A DNA stretch of 64,000 bases from assembly GCF_002078875.1 (NCBI RefSeq), contig NC_034438.1, positions 70,849,405 through 70,913,404 of the forward strand. Direction: 5' to 3'. Below the pieces are notes generated by a model. It saw only the letters and a program-made list of their open reading frames with translations, was not told where the DNA came from and did not search any database. The translations under genes and the position numbers were made by a program. The stretch's first letter is position 1; each line of letters starts with the position of its first letter. The DNA comes from Numida meleagris. Taxonomy: Eukaryota; Chordata; Aves; Galliformes; Numididae. This document shows, piece after piece, positions 45,462 through 60,494 of the stretch.

Positions 45462-48400
45462 ATTTTGCAAAGGTGTGGGATGAGGAATGAGCATTTTTTT
45501 TGTGCTCAGCGGTATTGTATTTCTACTTAGTGTTCATAGGAAGACCACAGGATTTTAATCAGCAAAGAAAGGAAGAACCTTTAGACCTATCCCACTGTTA
45601 TTAAATATGCTCCATGGTAAGGTGTTGAAGACAGAACTGTGAAGACGTTATGCTTTTAAAATAAGAAGTGTCAAAACAACTCTTGAGGTGATTCTTTCCC
45701 TACCAGGAAAACTCTCTCTGATGAATCCTTCCAGAGTAGTATGGAGACACCTGAGCTTACCTTTTGGAACTCCAAATCTCTGTCTCAGAGGAGGGACCAA
45801 GTACTATGTAGTGATTGCTCTCAGTGGCAGTGGTTTGTTCAAAACTCTGTCTTGAAACAGTCAGTGCCTTTGATCAGAGATGCACTGTGCAAGTTGACCA
45901 CTGACTGGTTTATGGAATATTTCCAGTGACTGCTTGGAACACAAGTTTTGAGCATGAACTATTATAATTATTTTTGTCCACTGCTCTAGCTTCATTGTCA
46001 GTAAGCTGCTGAGATAGTTCTCTATTTTTTGCAAACAAGAAAACACAGATGGGATTTGAATAAAGGCTTATACATTCCTAAGACTTTCTTGTTCTCTCAT
46101 TTCAAAAAGAGGCCTGCCCTGTTTGGACTTTGTGTTGACATTTGGGCATGTTCAGCTCAGCTTACTTCAAAAGAATGAAGGATTAAAGTGAAACTTAGTG
46201 AAGGACATTGTGCATGAGACCTCTACAAAGAATCATTATTGCTCTGCCAGGTGACTGGAACTGTAAGGGTGATGTGTTCACGGCCTTAATGGAAAATTAA
46301 TCGTGTGGAGGGTCCTGCTCTACAGATCCTGCCTTCTGAACTCAACATGCATATGCTAATTTTTAAGCTTAGATTCATATGCTATCTACACTGAATTGAC
46401 TGTGTGGAAAAAAGAGTTTTCTGCTTTAATAAATGTATGATTCACTAACTTTTCTCCTGTATGAATTTTAGGATGCACATTCTTGCATGAGCTGTTGTCT
46501 CCATGCTAAAGATAATTGAAAAAATAAACAAAACCAACACTGAAAACTCATCTCCTATGACTTTCTTTTTTTCCCCTTGGTCTCTTGACAGGTGTGATAT
46601 ACTGTTTTAATATTGAGAAGGTTTTGGTATGTTGATTCTGGACACTTCAGCTATTTTCTTCAGGGATATTGCCAAACTTTTATCAGCTTTTATTTATACT
46701 TAGCATTTTTGTTAATGTGCCTTTACTTAATCAAATGTTGATGCTGATATTTATATTCCATTTATTTTGTATCATTGGATAAACACACAGGTTTCTGCAA
46801 GCATTAATTTCATAAAGTTTCCTCACTTTCTTTATGCACTCTGTAGTGGTGACCCTACAGTGTCGTCTTTTTTTTTTCTGTTGTAAAAAAACTGTTAATA
46901 CTGTTTGCATTTAGAAAATAAACAATCATTGAGTGCTGCTACTGCAGCCTAGTTAAACACATTTTGAGAAACTGGTATTTTAGAAGTCACAGAGGTGACA
47001 GCTGGAAAGAACTGCAATTTCTAGGAGAGACTGGCTTTGGTGCAAGCCTCATGGTGACCTCAGAGGAACTGCAAAGTATAGATAAGAACTCCAAGGTTAT
47101 TTTCAACACACTTTCTCTGCTCTGTAGTGTTTTCCTGATAGCATAGCAATAACACACTAGATGAAGATGGGACTCTCATCCTATCAGTATGTCTATAGGG
47201 AAGCATCATGACAAGTGGAGAACTCCTCTAAATTTCTAATCTAAATTATGATAAACTATTCAATACTAGAAAGTAAAATTACTATGAGTGATAGTCATTA
47301 AAGATAGCATCGCTCTGTCTTATTGTTTAGCCTTGCTAATACTTCAGTTTCCAATTTCCTTTCAACTAGACAGAGTATACACACTGAGAGATATCTTGAT
47401 ACTTAGCAAAATGCCTGCTTGGGATTAGCTGACCTTTCCTATAAATCAGAGGAAAAGTTGCCAGCTGGGCATTTTGTCATTTGTAGGCAGCAAGAAACTG
47501 ACCTGAAGATCCCTCTGAAGCAAATAATTACCACACATTTCAACACCCTTCCCTCTGTCTTCTAGCACTTGCACTACTATAATGCAAAGAGCTATTACTA
47601 AGGGTGTACCAGGAAAGGTGTTTCAGCCTCAGTATCTCTACATCCCTTCACAGCAAGCACTGCAATTATGTTTGAGATCTTATTAACAACTATTTATTTT
47701 CAAAGTATGCTTCTCCTTGGCTGGCATGAAGGGGAAAGTGTAAAATGATACAGAATAACAAATACTGTTATTTCATTCTTTTTTCTAATTTCTACTCCAG
47801 CAAAAATGCATGAAAATTACTGTAACACTTCACATAGGTAAAACACATGCAAGTAAATCTATCTGATTCAAAACATCTATTTGCAAGTTGAACTGATTTA
47901 CAGCTGTTTAACAGCTGACTTGCTCAGCTGCTCTATATAATAATGATGTCTCTTTCATGTGTCAGAATAAAATCCTCTATCTTTACTAGAATTGTTCCTT
48001 TTCCAGACAGACATAAGTGGCAACAGGGCTGCTTCCTAGTCACTGAACTATTTATGTAAGATTAACAACATTCAGGCTCAAGGCAAGGAAGTACCACTGT
48101 CACACTGTTACACTGGAAATCTCCACACTTAACTGAAGGATGAACTTAATATTTCTGCTGCACTAAATTAAAGTTTCTGTGGAAATACACCTATAAGAAG
48201 CTGTCCATGAGCCAGCTTTAATGAGAAACAGCACCCACATACAGAAGTTTTTGGTTTTTTTTTTTGTTTGATTGATTGACTTTCCCTTAAGGCTCAAGGA
48301 AAGTCAACTCACTAACAGAATGGTTAGACATATGCAAAACAGAAAATAAAATTTGATGTTGAGAGAATATATTTTCCTCTAACTTCATTCTTTTAGGAGA

Positions 48401-51400
48401 CAACAGCTTTCATTCTAATCTCAGTGGGGTTACTCATGTTCTGCACAGTGTATGTTCAGAATCAGGCAACAGTTTCATTCTGGGCTACACTTCAAAGAAA
48501 TGATAAAACAAGCGTTCTTCTCTTTTGTTTTGTCACCGATAAGGAGCACAGAAAAGATTCCTTCTTGAGCTTTATGAGTAAAAGTCTAATGTTTTTTTTA
48601 ATAAGCTGGTGACTGAAAGCCAGCACGATGTAGTTTTATCTTGATAACAGTCAAATTTTATTTGCACCCACTTGTAGTAGTTATGTCTGTCTTCTTTTCT
48701 TGGAAGTTTTGAAGTATCATGAACATACGTCCGCTTCAGATTCCCCACGTGCTTTATTGTGCTTTCTGTGCAGAGGCACATTGCAGCCATGGTCCTTCTG
48801 GCAGCAGGCAATCTTCTACTACCAGTACACCGTCTGTTTTCTTCCAACTTCTTACGGTCTTCCTCAACTGCCTCAGGAGACTCACACTTCCTGAGGCCCT
48901 CAGTGTATCTGTGCTATGTAATCTGGGTTGATACGACATGATGTACAGCAGGATGCTACATGTTCCTTCAGAATCTGAGCATATTTACGTCCTCTGCTAA
49001 GGCAGACTGAGAACATAGGGATTTGGTCTGAGTCATGTTGTTGGCTGAAGTACTTGAACTGAGCTATTTTCTGTAAAGGTTAAGATATATTTTGTGAATG
49101 TCTGACCAAGTATTATCCATATGAGCAGAACTAATCAACTGCCTTGTGCCTTCAGCTTTTCTGATTCGATCCTAAGAACTGGCTCTATTCTCATCCCTAA
49201 CCATTGACATTAGTGAATCTACTTGAACAGTTTGACCTTTCTCTGGGCTCTGACATACACTGCTGTGAAAGGAGGGGGAACACATGTGAATGGTGAAGGT
49301 AGGTCACTGTCCAAGGATCTTTTAGCCAACTGAAAGTCTTTGGCAGTAAGGGAGCTCTGCTTTGTAGGTGTCTTGCAAGATGAGTACAAGTCTCTATAGG
49401 GCTTTTTCTGGTCAACTTTATAGCTTGTTTGTTATTGTTGGCTGGGACAGTGGATGAACAGGTGTATTTACTCATCAAAGAAGTACAATCTGAATTCTAG
49501 TCAATCATTTCAAAATTGGTTTGTAGTCCCTAGCCCAAAATTTTATGTAACTTTTAATTTATTTTGGACAAGAGAATTGAGAGGAATGAACAATCATGGT
49601 ATTTTTGCAAATTGCAAGCAACATCAAGTTAACCCATCTAGATTAACAGCTGAGAAGACCTCTGTAAGTCTGCATCATGCCTACAGTCACACTAGTAATC
49701 ATAATGGCAGCTCTGTATGAAGTTAATATCCTCTTGCTTCACCATTTTTATTGTCCTGGAAACAGCTCAGGAGTAATTAGATCTGTGTTAGCTCTTCCAA
49801 TGCAGAGTAATATTACGGTATCAGATGATATGGAAGGATCATTTCCTAATAGTATATGTAAGTGTGGTAATACGGATTACAACAGGAAAGCATACAGGGA
49901 GTTGGGTAAAATGGCTCGAGTGTCCTAAGACAAGACCCATAAAGTTAATAATAAACATTTCTAAAGGTGGAATGAAGTTCAAAAGCCTCTTAATATCATA
50001 GTTTGTAACTTATTGGTAGAAAGCTTTGTGCATATAATCACATAGCATCAAGTACAGACAGAGGAGGGAGTTAAATGGCTTGACCTTTTGTGACTTGATA
50101 CTACTCACACTGTACTCTGGTCTTTGTAACATAAGTTTCCTGACTTTTTAAAGTAGTTAATTATCTCTCACTTTTGAAGATAATCTTCAAAATATGAATC
50201 AAGTCCAAACTGAAATCTGCTCGAGACTGTGACCAGTCAGTCTGATACCATGCCTGGGAAAGAAATATGAGACTTGCTGATACTTCTTTGCTGTTCTGCC
50301 TTCTTGAGGGCTGGCCTTTATCTGCAGAATACTGGTTGAACCCAGCTCCCTGTTTGACTTGTTGTAGTGTTTCTGTACATGGGATTGTGAAGTGTCGCAG
50401 AGGAAGAAGAAGACTTTAGGGAACTTTGTACAAACAAAAAGATCAGAAAGTGAGTTTTGCTGTTGTATATGTCAGTGGTGTTTTCTTTGATTCATAGCAC
50501 TATCAAACTCAGACTAAGGTCTCAGCCACAGCAGATATTTAGTATACGCAATTTCAAATTATTACTAAAATCTATTTTAGATGTTTAGCCCCTAATAGAA
50601 ATTCAGCAGTGTTCAGAAATTTTTCTAGAATAGTATCTTGTAAGAATATTTCTCCGAATTTGCAGCATGTAAAATAATGAAACTGTAAGATATCAAGATG
50701 GTACATTAATGAACTATAAATACATGCTTGAGCTACATTGTGTATGTAAGGCTGAAAGCCAGGGAATTTTGATCATCTGAAAAGGTTGTTAGTGATCCAT
50801 TAGGATCTAACTACGTATATATAACTTCTGTATTTACAAGAATAAATATGATGACTTTAGTCTCCGTGAAAAGAAAAAATATGAGGTAGCACTGACAAAT
50901 GTAAATCTGTTAACTAAGGAAGAATAAAGAAGTAATACCTCTGGAAACATTTTTAGAAGTTTTCTAAATGTGCTTGCTGTTTGTAATAGACATCACGTAG
51001 GCCTCATTTTACCATTCTCTGTTCTTGCACCTTCTGTGAAGAGTTCTTCTGCATGGTCCTATCTATATTTTCATTTTTCTGCAGGAAGTGCCCAAAGATG
51101 CAATTAAGTGCACAAAACTACCCTGTCCTCAGACTAAGGAGGGATGGAAATTGTCATCTAAAATCAATGCTCTGGTAATATCCGCCCATATTAATTCAGA
51201 GTGGTTTGGCATTCTGAGGACGTAAATACCACTGCCATGGGTTAGATTCTTGACTGTCAATACTTCACATGAACAGATACAAATTTATGTCTACTTCAGT
51301 TAAATTTGCTGAACCGCAGGTACTGATCATAAAAGTGATTCTTCCAGTGGTAGTTGTTTCACGTTCATTTAAATTTAAAAAATTTTAATCCAAAAATTTA

Positions 51401-54400
51401 GAACCCCAAAGTTCTTTTTCACCATTCTTTTGGAATGAGAATTCATGTGTCCATAACAAGAAGATTGCAATGAAATCTTTCAGGACAGGAGTATATTCCC
51501 AGTGTCTATAAAACTGTTACTGTTAAAGTTGATAACATAGTAATGTGAAATCAGAACATAAATGTAAGCAGTGTCTACAAGAATAGACAAACCAAATATC
51601 AGTTAAGGGCTTCCTCTATCTTATTTTTTTTTTTCAATTTGTTGTGTAAGGGAAGGAAAACAATCTGGTTATCAATACACTGCTTTTTGACAAAAAAAAG
51701 CCTACTATCAGAAAAACCCTACAGAGTTTAAGCAGTGAAACTGAGAAAATGAGGGAAATGCTGCTGGGGATGGACCAACGAATGGAGTTAGGAGTTGATT
51801 AATACTGTTGAAAGTCAAGCAATCAATCGCTGAAACTTGAACTTCAACCTTGAATTTATTTTTCATGTCTGTGTTTTGTTAATTTCAAGGTTCGTGTGGA
51901 GGCCTGAAGAAGAAAGACTTGATCAGGACTGAAAAACGTTCTTGAAGATCTTAGACTAAAAGCTTGAGTGCCAGCAAAAAGAATAGAAAATCTTATGAGA
52001 AAATTTGTTTTTCTTTCCAAGGTTTGTGTACTGAATATTTGCATACTAGTACCTAGCAAATGGATCTGGAATGGGTGCCTGAGATATTTAAGCTGCAATT
52101 AAGGAAAATACTAATATATTCCTAATTTGAAATTCATGCTTATGATCAAATGAATCAAGGGCAGTTTCTGCAGGGCAGTTATGGACCTAGATAACATTAC
52201 ACTGAAGTTTTGCTTAAATACATTATGCTTCCCTGTGTCTCCCAGTTCTGTGGTTTCCAGGCATGCATCACGTCCTAGGTGCAGACTGTTTGTTTTGGTG
52301 AGGTCTCTTCCTCCACAGAGAGAGCTGTGCTGTTGCTGTACAAGAGAGAAGCAGAAACAGACAGAAACACACAGCTGAAGGGGAGGTCTTGGTGCATTGA
52401 CAGCCTTTACATCCTCACTCTCTGCAGTGAGGCAGTCTTGGTGTTGTGGCTAAATGCACATTCAGGCCAGAGGCAGAAAATCCTTTCTCCAGCCTCTGCT
52501 TGTGAAGGTGCGCTCTTCTTCACTCTGGGTATAATGACTTTACTGTCAGTTTTATTTCTCCACAAGTGGCAATTTTGTTCTTGACAGCAAAAGTGTAAGT
52601 GTAAGTTCTTAGTTTGTCCCGGACAGCTTCTTGCCCACTTACATGTTTAATTTAGGAAGAATAATGTAGTTATGGCTTGTGACTGATAAACAATAATCTT
52701 TTATTCAATTTTTTGTTAGTTTTCTGAAACTGCTTTTTCTGCTCTTGACCCATATATGGTTTGTGGTTTTTTTTTTTTAATGTTATTGAGATTTTCTCTG
52801 TATAATTCTTGGGGAGAATACATCTGGAACACAAATCACATAAGACAGTAACTCATTTTGCACAAGGAAAATTTTCTGTGCCTTCTTTGGCCATTCCCTA
52901 AAACTTAAAAGAGAATCAGTCAAGACAGAAAAACAAAATATGCAAACTGCATTTCAGCCAACTAAACTCATTGTTTAATGTATTTGAACGACTCCTGAAA
53001 TAGCTAAACATCATTTGTCTGACAAGAGATAGTAGACAGTGTTGTCCCAGCCAGCTGCACTCATCTGATAGCCAGCTAGGTTATTTTCTTTCCTCATTTG
53101 ACACTATCATTTGGGAAATCCCTTTCTATCTGTGACATGTTTTTAAGTTTTACTCTACTGTCGTTAAGGATGTAGTACATGTACTTTTCTCATATTACGA
53201 TAACAAGAACATTGTTGTAATCTTGACCTAAGCTACGCCTCGAACTGTCCGTGCACTGAAAAGTAAGTGAAATGTTTTACAGCTAAAAGTAAATTGAAAT
53301 TATGGTTTAACAGCGTTCTAACACTGATGGCTAAAATGATCTTTAACTAAAACAACTTAAAAGTGTTGTTCTCCTTTATATCTTCTTCTTTTTTATTTTC
53401 CAGTGAAATACACACTTAAATGGACGATTTGTGTGTTTGAAGGAAATCTTTAAACTAATGTAAAGATAGTGAAAAAAAGCACAGATTTCATCATAAAATA
53501 AAGAAAATATAGGCAGTGCAAAGTGAATGGTTTCTGTGGCTGAGTATTAGTATCAGATCATTTAAGTGCGTAATTATTTTATGTCATAATTAATTGCAGC
53601 ATTTTGCAGTGGCAGTGAAAGAAAGAACTCCACAGCTGAAAGAATCCTGGAGTTGATCACATCACAGTTCCATGGGTCCCTTATCAAGAGCAGACAGAAA
53701 GGGTGACTGTGTGCCCCGTTTTTACAAAACTTGCAGTTTCTAGATTTCTCTGCCTTCTGACTTATTACTGACAGGAGCTCACTTCCCCTGCCAAGTCCTG
53801 CTGCACAGATTTTAGTGTTGCCTGCAGATTCTCTTTGGCTTAGAGCTACCAAAAGGATTTTAAGAAAATCATCTAAGAAGAACAGTGTTTGCAGTCTTGC
53901 CTTGGAGCCTCTTTCTGCTGTTGATTTCCTGAAATGAAACTTTGCTTCAAACATGACACAAAACAATCCTTGGGGCTAAAATTATAACCTGAAAATATTT
54001 GTTTTGGAAGCTACAGTTTCTTGTTCTGTTCACATGTCCAGACTTTTTCACCTCTTCCAAAATGTGGACCATTTTAATATTCCTCTGTTGGATCCTTTTC
54101 CTGTTTCTCAAAACTTTTCTGGTTGATGGGTTTCAAGCTAGATGCAGAATTTTGGGTACAGCCTCACTCAAGATGAGTACTTGGAATTATCTTTCCTCTA
54201 GCTGCTCGCTGCAATTATATGTAAAACAACAGCTAGTGGTTCACCTTGCAGGGAAAACATACAGTAATTAGCCACAACTGAAGTACTGAGTACCAGATTC
54301 TGGGTTCAGATACTTAAGCAGTAGAAATACAATTAAAACAATGCTAAATAATGAAGAGATGCATATTCATGAACATATTGATATTCAAGTACAGCTATCT

Positions 54401-57400
54401 TTTATAAATAATTTATTTTCATTTATTATCAGATCCATGTGCCAGGGGCTATTCATAATTCCTCTACTATTTCACATGGAGTAATTTTTAGGATAATGTA
54501 CATTTTCTCTGAATTTTTTCATTTGTTGTAGTTGTTGACTTGTAGTAAAAAATTTTAATACAAATTTCTCTGAATACTTAGTGTGTGTTTGAATCCAATA
54601 TCTGACAATTAATTCATTTCTCTCTGTAACTGAAACTATATACACAAGGGAGTTTCTCAGGCTTTTCAGCCTGTGACTTCATTTTAGGTAATCTCTATAT
54701 ATCCTATTAGCCTTGATTTGCTTTTAATGATTTTCTTTAGAAAAGAAATTCACTCTCTGAGTGAAAGCAAATAATGAATTTTCTGTAAAAATGCACTGAT
54801 GCTACATGGTATGTAGGCTATACAAACTCATTGCTCATTTTTTCGTCACTGAAATACTGACAATCTCAGTGCTCTTAGGGCTAAGAATACTCTTGTTAAA
54901 AAGATCTCAGGTTTTTGGCAGCCTGTGATCTTTCTTCTGATGCAAAATTGTTTTTCCTTTTGCTCTGGTCAACATTCTTTTCCTTTCCAATTTCAAGACT
55001 CATTCTTAGCTTGCTTTCTCCTGGAAAGACGATATTTTTTATTTCCTATATTTCCTGGAATTCTATGACGTCAAGAAAAATAAGATAATTAAGTGTCTTG
55101 GAGTATCAACATTTTTTCCTGTAACAAGAATATTCTGTCGGCTGTGATTTCAGGAGAAAAATAAGCTCTTTTGGACAAACACTTGATTTTACTTAGTTCA
55201 CCATCCTCTCCCTTTTCTGTAGCTCCAAAGAAATGGTCCTTCCTTTGGCAGACTTTAGTATCCCTAATTTTAGGTTGTACCACAGAGAAATTTTAAATGT
55301 AAGCAAACTAACAGTCAGGAAAATCCTGTCATTCAAGAAATAAAAAAATCCTTGCTGTAGTTCACATGGTTCTCCACCTGATGTGGTCTGATTAATATAG
55401 TTATTGTGGTGAAATTGGTATACATGCTGTCAACTTGTCGGTGACCTCCTGTCTCTCCTCATTCTTCCTGCAATTCAAGTGCTTACCCACCACCTGTACC
55501 TTCTGTATTTCCTCCATGATTTAGGAGTATTTTGCCTTCTCTAGTTAGATAAAATTAATGCTCTGAACAATACGCTGCCTTGCCTGCAAATCCAGTGAAG
55601 ACTGTATAGCTATGAAGGCTGTAAATTACTATTTAATATTTTTCATATATTTTTCACAGAAAAAAATCAGATATATTTAGATCTGAAGATCTCAATGAGA
55701 TCAGAAAAAGCAAAATGAAAAATCAGGGTATCATATGATTATCTCGTGTGATGAATGATTTGTAGTGCAACATACCTAATTCATACAAACCATCCATATT
55801 TCATCTTAGATTATTTATGATGTTTGAATTTGGGTCAAGAAATGTCACCACAGCACCTTGTTCCAGCCTTAATTTTGTCTGGTAGAATAAATGACACCGT
55901 TCAGAGTATATGAAAATAGTTCTAGTGATAAAATCATTCTGGTACTGAAAAATATAAGAAACCTGTAGCTGACATCTGGAAACAATTAGCTTGGACTGTC
56001 AACAAGAATGAGAAATATATAATAAAATTAACCATGAGCATAGTGCTCTTATGGATAAGGGGAGATCTAGTACTCTACAAAATCAAATCAAATAGTGCTA
56101 AATGCATACAGAGAATATAGGAAATATATCTTGAGAGGTAGGAGAAGCTTTAGGGCAGAGTGGTGTAAAAATCGCATGCTTTAGCAAGATCAAGCCCATG
56201 CCTGGTTGTTTTTCTAGTTCGAAGACATACTGACAGGAAGCTATTCCAGCAATATGAGAATCCAGTCTTAAAATGTTCTGAAATTTCTCTCTCTCTAACA
56301 CGGACTTTTTGGGTAGTGCTTTTTATTTTTTTTCCTTTCTTTCTTTTTTTTTTTTTTTTTTTCCTAGAAGCAGTACTACATGGATTACTTGGCCTACCTA
56401 TATAATTGTGTATCCCTCACTTTACTGTTGACTGCTTCACATCTGCTTTGTAGACAAAGCAGTCTACAGAGCTTACGGAAGACAAAACATACATGAAAGA
56501 CAAGCCAATTTTAATTATTTATTATATGTTTTTATAATATCTTTTTGTTGTTTATTTTTATTTATATATTTATTTAGTTTATGTTATGCAGGCAGAGCTA
56601 TCTTCCTGGAAATAAGGCCATTTTCATGATACATGGGAAGATCTTCAGCAACAACAAAATCTCAGATCTGTGTTTCACGTTGAAGTGGTTCAGAGACAAA
56701 CTGGGAAGAAAAATTACTACTTCTTATTGCACCCCTATTTCTGGATAACTTCTCCATATGATTTTTGTTACCCATTATTTTTTTGTTTGTATCTCTAAAT
56801 TTGAACAACAGCCCAGTTTTGTGCATTACAAGATTGAGATGTGTTATGAAATATGGAAAGATATAAAGTCTGGTTATTCTTTATAACTGTTATAAGGTGA
56901 AGCTTGAGAATGAAACTGATAGGAAGCTAGATAATAAACTAACTAATAGGGACAGTGTAGTCCATCAGGTGTTAACAGAGGTTTACACGACACTGGTGAT
57001 ATTCCCAGAGAAAGGTAGGCAGACTAAGAGAAGCAAAAACACAGGATTAATATTACAATGCAGGAGTTAAATACAATGTACTATTATAATAGATAGACAT
57101 CCTCAATGCAGGTAAAGTAATTAACCAGTGTGTGACAGATGCGCAACAGAAATTTATAACCAAGGGGGAAATACAAGATAGTGCCCACAAAGGAAAGATC
57201 AAATATCCAAAATGCAGAGGCAGTGGTTTAAGGCAGAGCTCACAAGGCCTGGGATGCAAAAGTCAAGTGGTCATCACTGTTACCCACAGAGAGCTAAGTC
57301 CCCTGGGGGTCACAAATCCCTCTTCATCCTTGGAAGTACAAACTTCAGCCATTAGACCATCAGATGTCAGAAATATACATCTGTGCTCTATGGATGAGTA

Positions 57401-58713
57401 TGATGGGTATGTACAACCTTTCATCTCTTCAACTTTCTTAGGATAACTTTTAGGATTACGTTTTCTGATATGGGGGTTAACAGTTGGCAGCTATGCTTTT
57501 GCAAGGCTGCTCACTGGGGAATGATGACTTCAGAGACATTTATGTCTATCTGTTAAGCTTTACTTCCTTTTATTATCTCCTTATACCTAAGGATTCAGTC
57601 AAGTAAATGGGAGTATGTTGGAAGATTCAGCTTTATTTCCAAATTAGCATTCTGGTTTGCCCTGTTGTACGTACTGGAGAATAATATAAAAAAGACCTGC
57701 TCTGTGCTTGTTATTCATTAATCAGAATAATTTCCAGGAGATTTTATAGTATTATCATTAACACCTGTTATTGCTTATTGCTTGTTTTCTTTTAATACAA
57801 GAATAAACACTCTTTTAATTCATCTTTGTCCCTTTAATATTGATGTTAAATGCTGACAGAGAATCGTTTTCCTATGAAGATATATATGCTTATTATATGG
57901 TTTTAGGCAGGTTAATATGTTTTTGCATTTTACAACAAGAATGTTTATTACTGTGGTGACATTAATACATGTAGAGTAATGTTCTCCAAAGCAGATGTCA
58001 CCAACAGATAAAGGCTGATATGGTAATTGCTAACCTAAGGCAGGATCAAGGGGTATAACTGCACTGAAATCATCGATGGCAGAAAGGATGGTCAGGGCAA
58101 TAATATTCTGTTAATAAAGGAGCACACTGCATAGCACAGATTTAATATTACGGTCTGTTAATATGCTGTGCAAAGACCCTCTTTATCAATATCTTGGATA
58201 TGTAAAAGGAGCAGATTATTGCAAGCCCTTTAGCTAAGGGTCTACTAACCTCACTCATGTATCTTGCCTTGAATGCTGATTGCTAAATGCCTTTCTTTGC
58301 TGAAGCAAAGTACTACATATTCAGAAGGAGCGATCAACTATAATGCTGTAGCCTCAAACCTCGTGTGCTACACAGGGGACAGGGGTTGCGAGGTACATTC
58401 AGGGAAATTTCTAGGCTCCTTTTGCCCTGAGTTGAAGGACTGAACATCACTGATGTTAATCAAGACTCAATCATTTTGCATCAGAGCATGCTTCCTATTG
58501 TGAGCCAGACAGAATGTGCAGCAAGAGCAAAGCAAGTGGACATACCACAGCTGAACTCTTTCTCTCATATCTTTTTCTGTGCCAAATCAAAATGCACTAC
58601 AGGGCCTTGACACAGGAGGTACAGATTTTTATTTTATTTCAACTTGTGACTGTGTTCTGAAGCATCCTAAGACCCCTTTAATTTTATCATGGGAACACTA
58701 CCCAAGTGTTCTT
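45462..58713. other. Long AT-rich region without recognisable genes or elements
   Basis: 13 kb with no feature I can name. Slightly GC-richer stretches with open frames on one or both strands occur at 48572-48941, 52181-52600, 53574-53966 (130 codons, minus) and 57132-57446 (104 codons, plus). None shows a known domain. The minus strand at about 48660-48940 has an AATAAA (near 48657) downstream of an open frame and could be a transcript end, but this is weak. A T-run lies at 56344-56362. Confidence 0.5.
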
Positions 58714-58849
58714 GTGTTCAAGAAACATTTAGATATAGCGTTGAGAGACATGGTTTAGTGGGGTTATTGGTGGTAGGTGGATGGTTGGACTGGATGATCT
58801 TGTAGGTCTTTTCCAACCTGGCTAATTCTATGATTCTACGATTCTACGA
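58714..58849 (+). mobile_element. CR1 3' end, nearly identical to the 18.3 kb copy
   Basis: About 136 bases of CR1 3' UTR and three octamers. Aligned with 18326-18460 it differs at about four positions by eye (two of them T-to-C in the octamer tail). It is a truncated insertion of the same, relatively young subfamily. Confidence 0.93.
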
Positions 58850-60449
58850 AGTACTACTACAAAAACTTAGTTGTTTGCTGACAAAATGTCCAACGTTAGG
58901 TTTTCACATATTTTTCACAAATTTCACATAGATTTTCACAAATTTTTCAGTGCAAGTAAACTTTTCGCAGAGATATGTACAATTCTCTGAAAGAGTAATA
59001 TCTGGAATGTTGTGATGAATGAGTAATAAAAAGAAACAAAGAAACTATGGTAAAAAAAGAGATCATATAGTTTGTTTCAAAGAAGATTTGCACAAATCCT
59101 GATCAGGTTATAGTATGATTTGTTTCAGTTTGATTGGTTCAGCCTATATAAGATCAAGCAATCCACCTGTAGTCTTTGCACCTGTCTGCTTCTAACTCTC
59201 CATGTTAGTGTTGTGGAGGGGGAGGAAAGGCTCTGAGGTTGAACTCTTTCGTCTGGGGAGAGGAGAGGTAGGCTGGAGATGGTGACAGAAAATGCCCACG
59301 GGACTGCTACCCATGGGATGGTGATAGAGTCAAGAGCACCTCCTTCCTGGTGTGGAACCCAGCCTTTGACCAAAGCAGCAGCTTGGTGGTGGCACTGGAT
59401 TTCCTCCCCAGCTGGTCTTTCTCCTCTTACCTTTGAGTGTTGTGGCTTTGGTAATGTGAGGAAGATGCATGAAGAGTGGAGAGAAGCTGTGGCTGAAAAT
59501 CAGGATCACCAGCAGTGTGCCGTGGCAGCTAGTCCTGGCTGCTTGATGGTGCAGTCTCTGCTCTGCCTTTCTGCAAATTTCTTCTGCAGGTAGAAGCTGA
59601 AACTGGAGCTGAAATTGCTCCTAAAGAGTGGATTTACATGACGGGATTCATAATTGCAGTTCTCTCTGGTGAACTTGCAGTTAATTCTAGTGAAATAAAA
59701 GCAAGGCTCTAAAAGGAAGCTAATAGACCTGAAATGAACTAATTGCAGCGTTAAAATGAACTTTAGGAAAAATTTCTTCAGCTCTCACTGAAGAGCTTCT
59801 CTAGCTCTCTCCTCTACAGAGCATTAGTTGTTCAATTCTGCTTTGGTCATCGTGTGTATTTTTATCCAGGAAAACATTTTTCTTTCCATTTTTATTCACT
59901 GCATCTACTTTGTTGTAGTTTGTTAAAGGCTTGTCCCTCTGATAGCAAAAAAATAAAAAATAAAAATGAGTCTCATCCATATTAGACAGAGGAAATTAGA
60001 AGGGTATAGACTTGGAGGCTCCTACCACTCACTCTGCATCCAGATAATGTCCCGAGCTCCTGAACCTGAGCCCAAATACTCAGGAGTTCCCTCAGATATA
60101 TGGCTTAATGCCTGAGTAACTTAAGCTAATACAATTTCTGTAGTTCTTCTATCCAGTTCTGTAATGCTTTGTGTTTCACAACACTTCACCTTCAATATCT
60201 TTAATGATCAGCACTAACCTAGATATTTCCTTTCTGTTCTCTCTCTGAAAACACATGCACATAAATCACTTAGCTTCTTTTCTGTCTCTTTAGTCTAGTC
60301 ACTGTGCTATTTTTAACCATTTTGACCTTGTAATCCAAACAGCTTTCAAAATATTTGTGAGATATACTTTGGAGATTCCTCTGAATCAGCAATATTTTTT
60401 AAATAAAGTTATATCATTTTATTATGCATTGACTTTTAATTTATTTTCT
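58850..60449. other. Unique sequence with a GC-richer patch, no gene seen
   Basis: The patch at about 59200-59590 is GC-rich with open frames on both strands (59279-59593 plus, 104 codons; 59125-59373 minus). Both-strand openness in GC-rich DNA argues against coding. No domain is recognised. Confidence 0.5.
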
Positions 60450-60494
60450 ATTTATTTATTTATTTATTTATTTATTCATTTATTTATTTATTTA
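60450..60494. repeat. (ATTT)n microsatellite
   Basis: About eleven ATTT units with one ATTC interruption. Confidence 0.95.

Noticed and set aside
48572..48941. Candidate minus-strand transcript end or retrogene with AATAAA
   Set aside because: Several frames are open on both strands, with no recognisable protein and no poly(A) or target duplication.
56344..56362. Poly(T) as the poly(A) tail of a minus-strand processed pseudogene
   Set aside because: No coding similarity or target duplication adjacent.
59125..59593. Candidate exon in the GC-richer patch
   Set aside because: Open on both strands, which fits GC composition; no domain or convincing splice sites.
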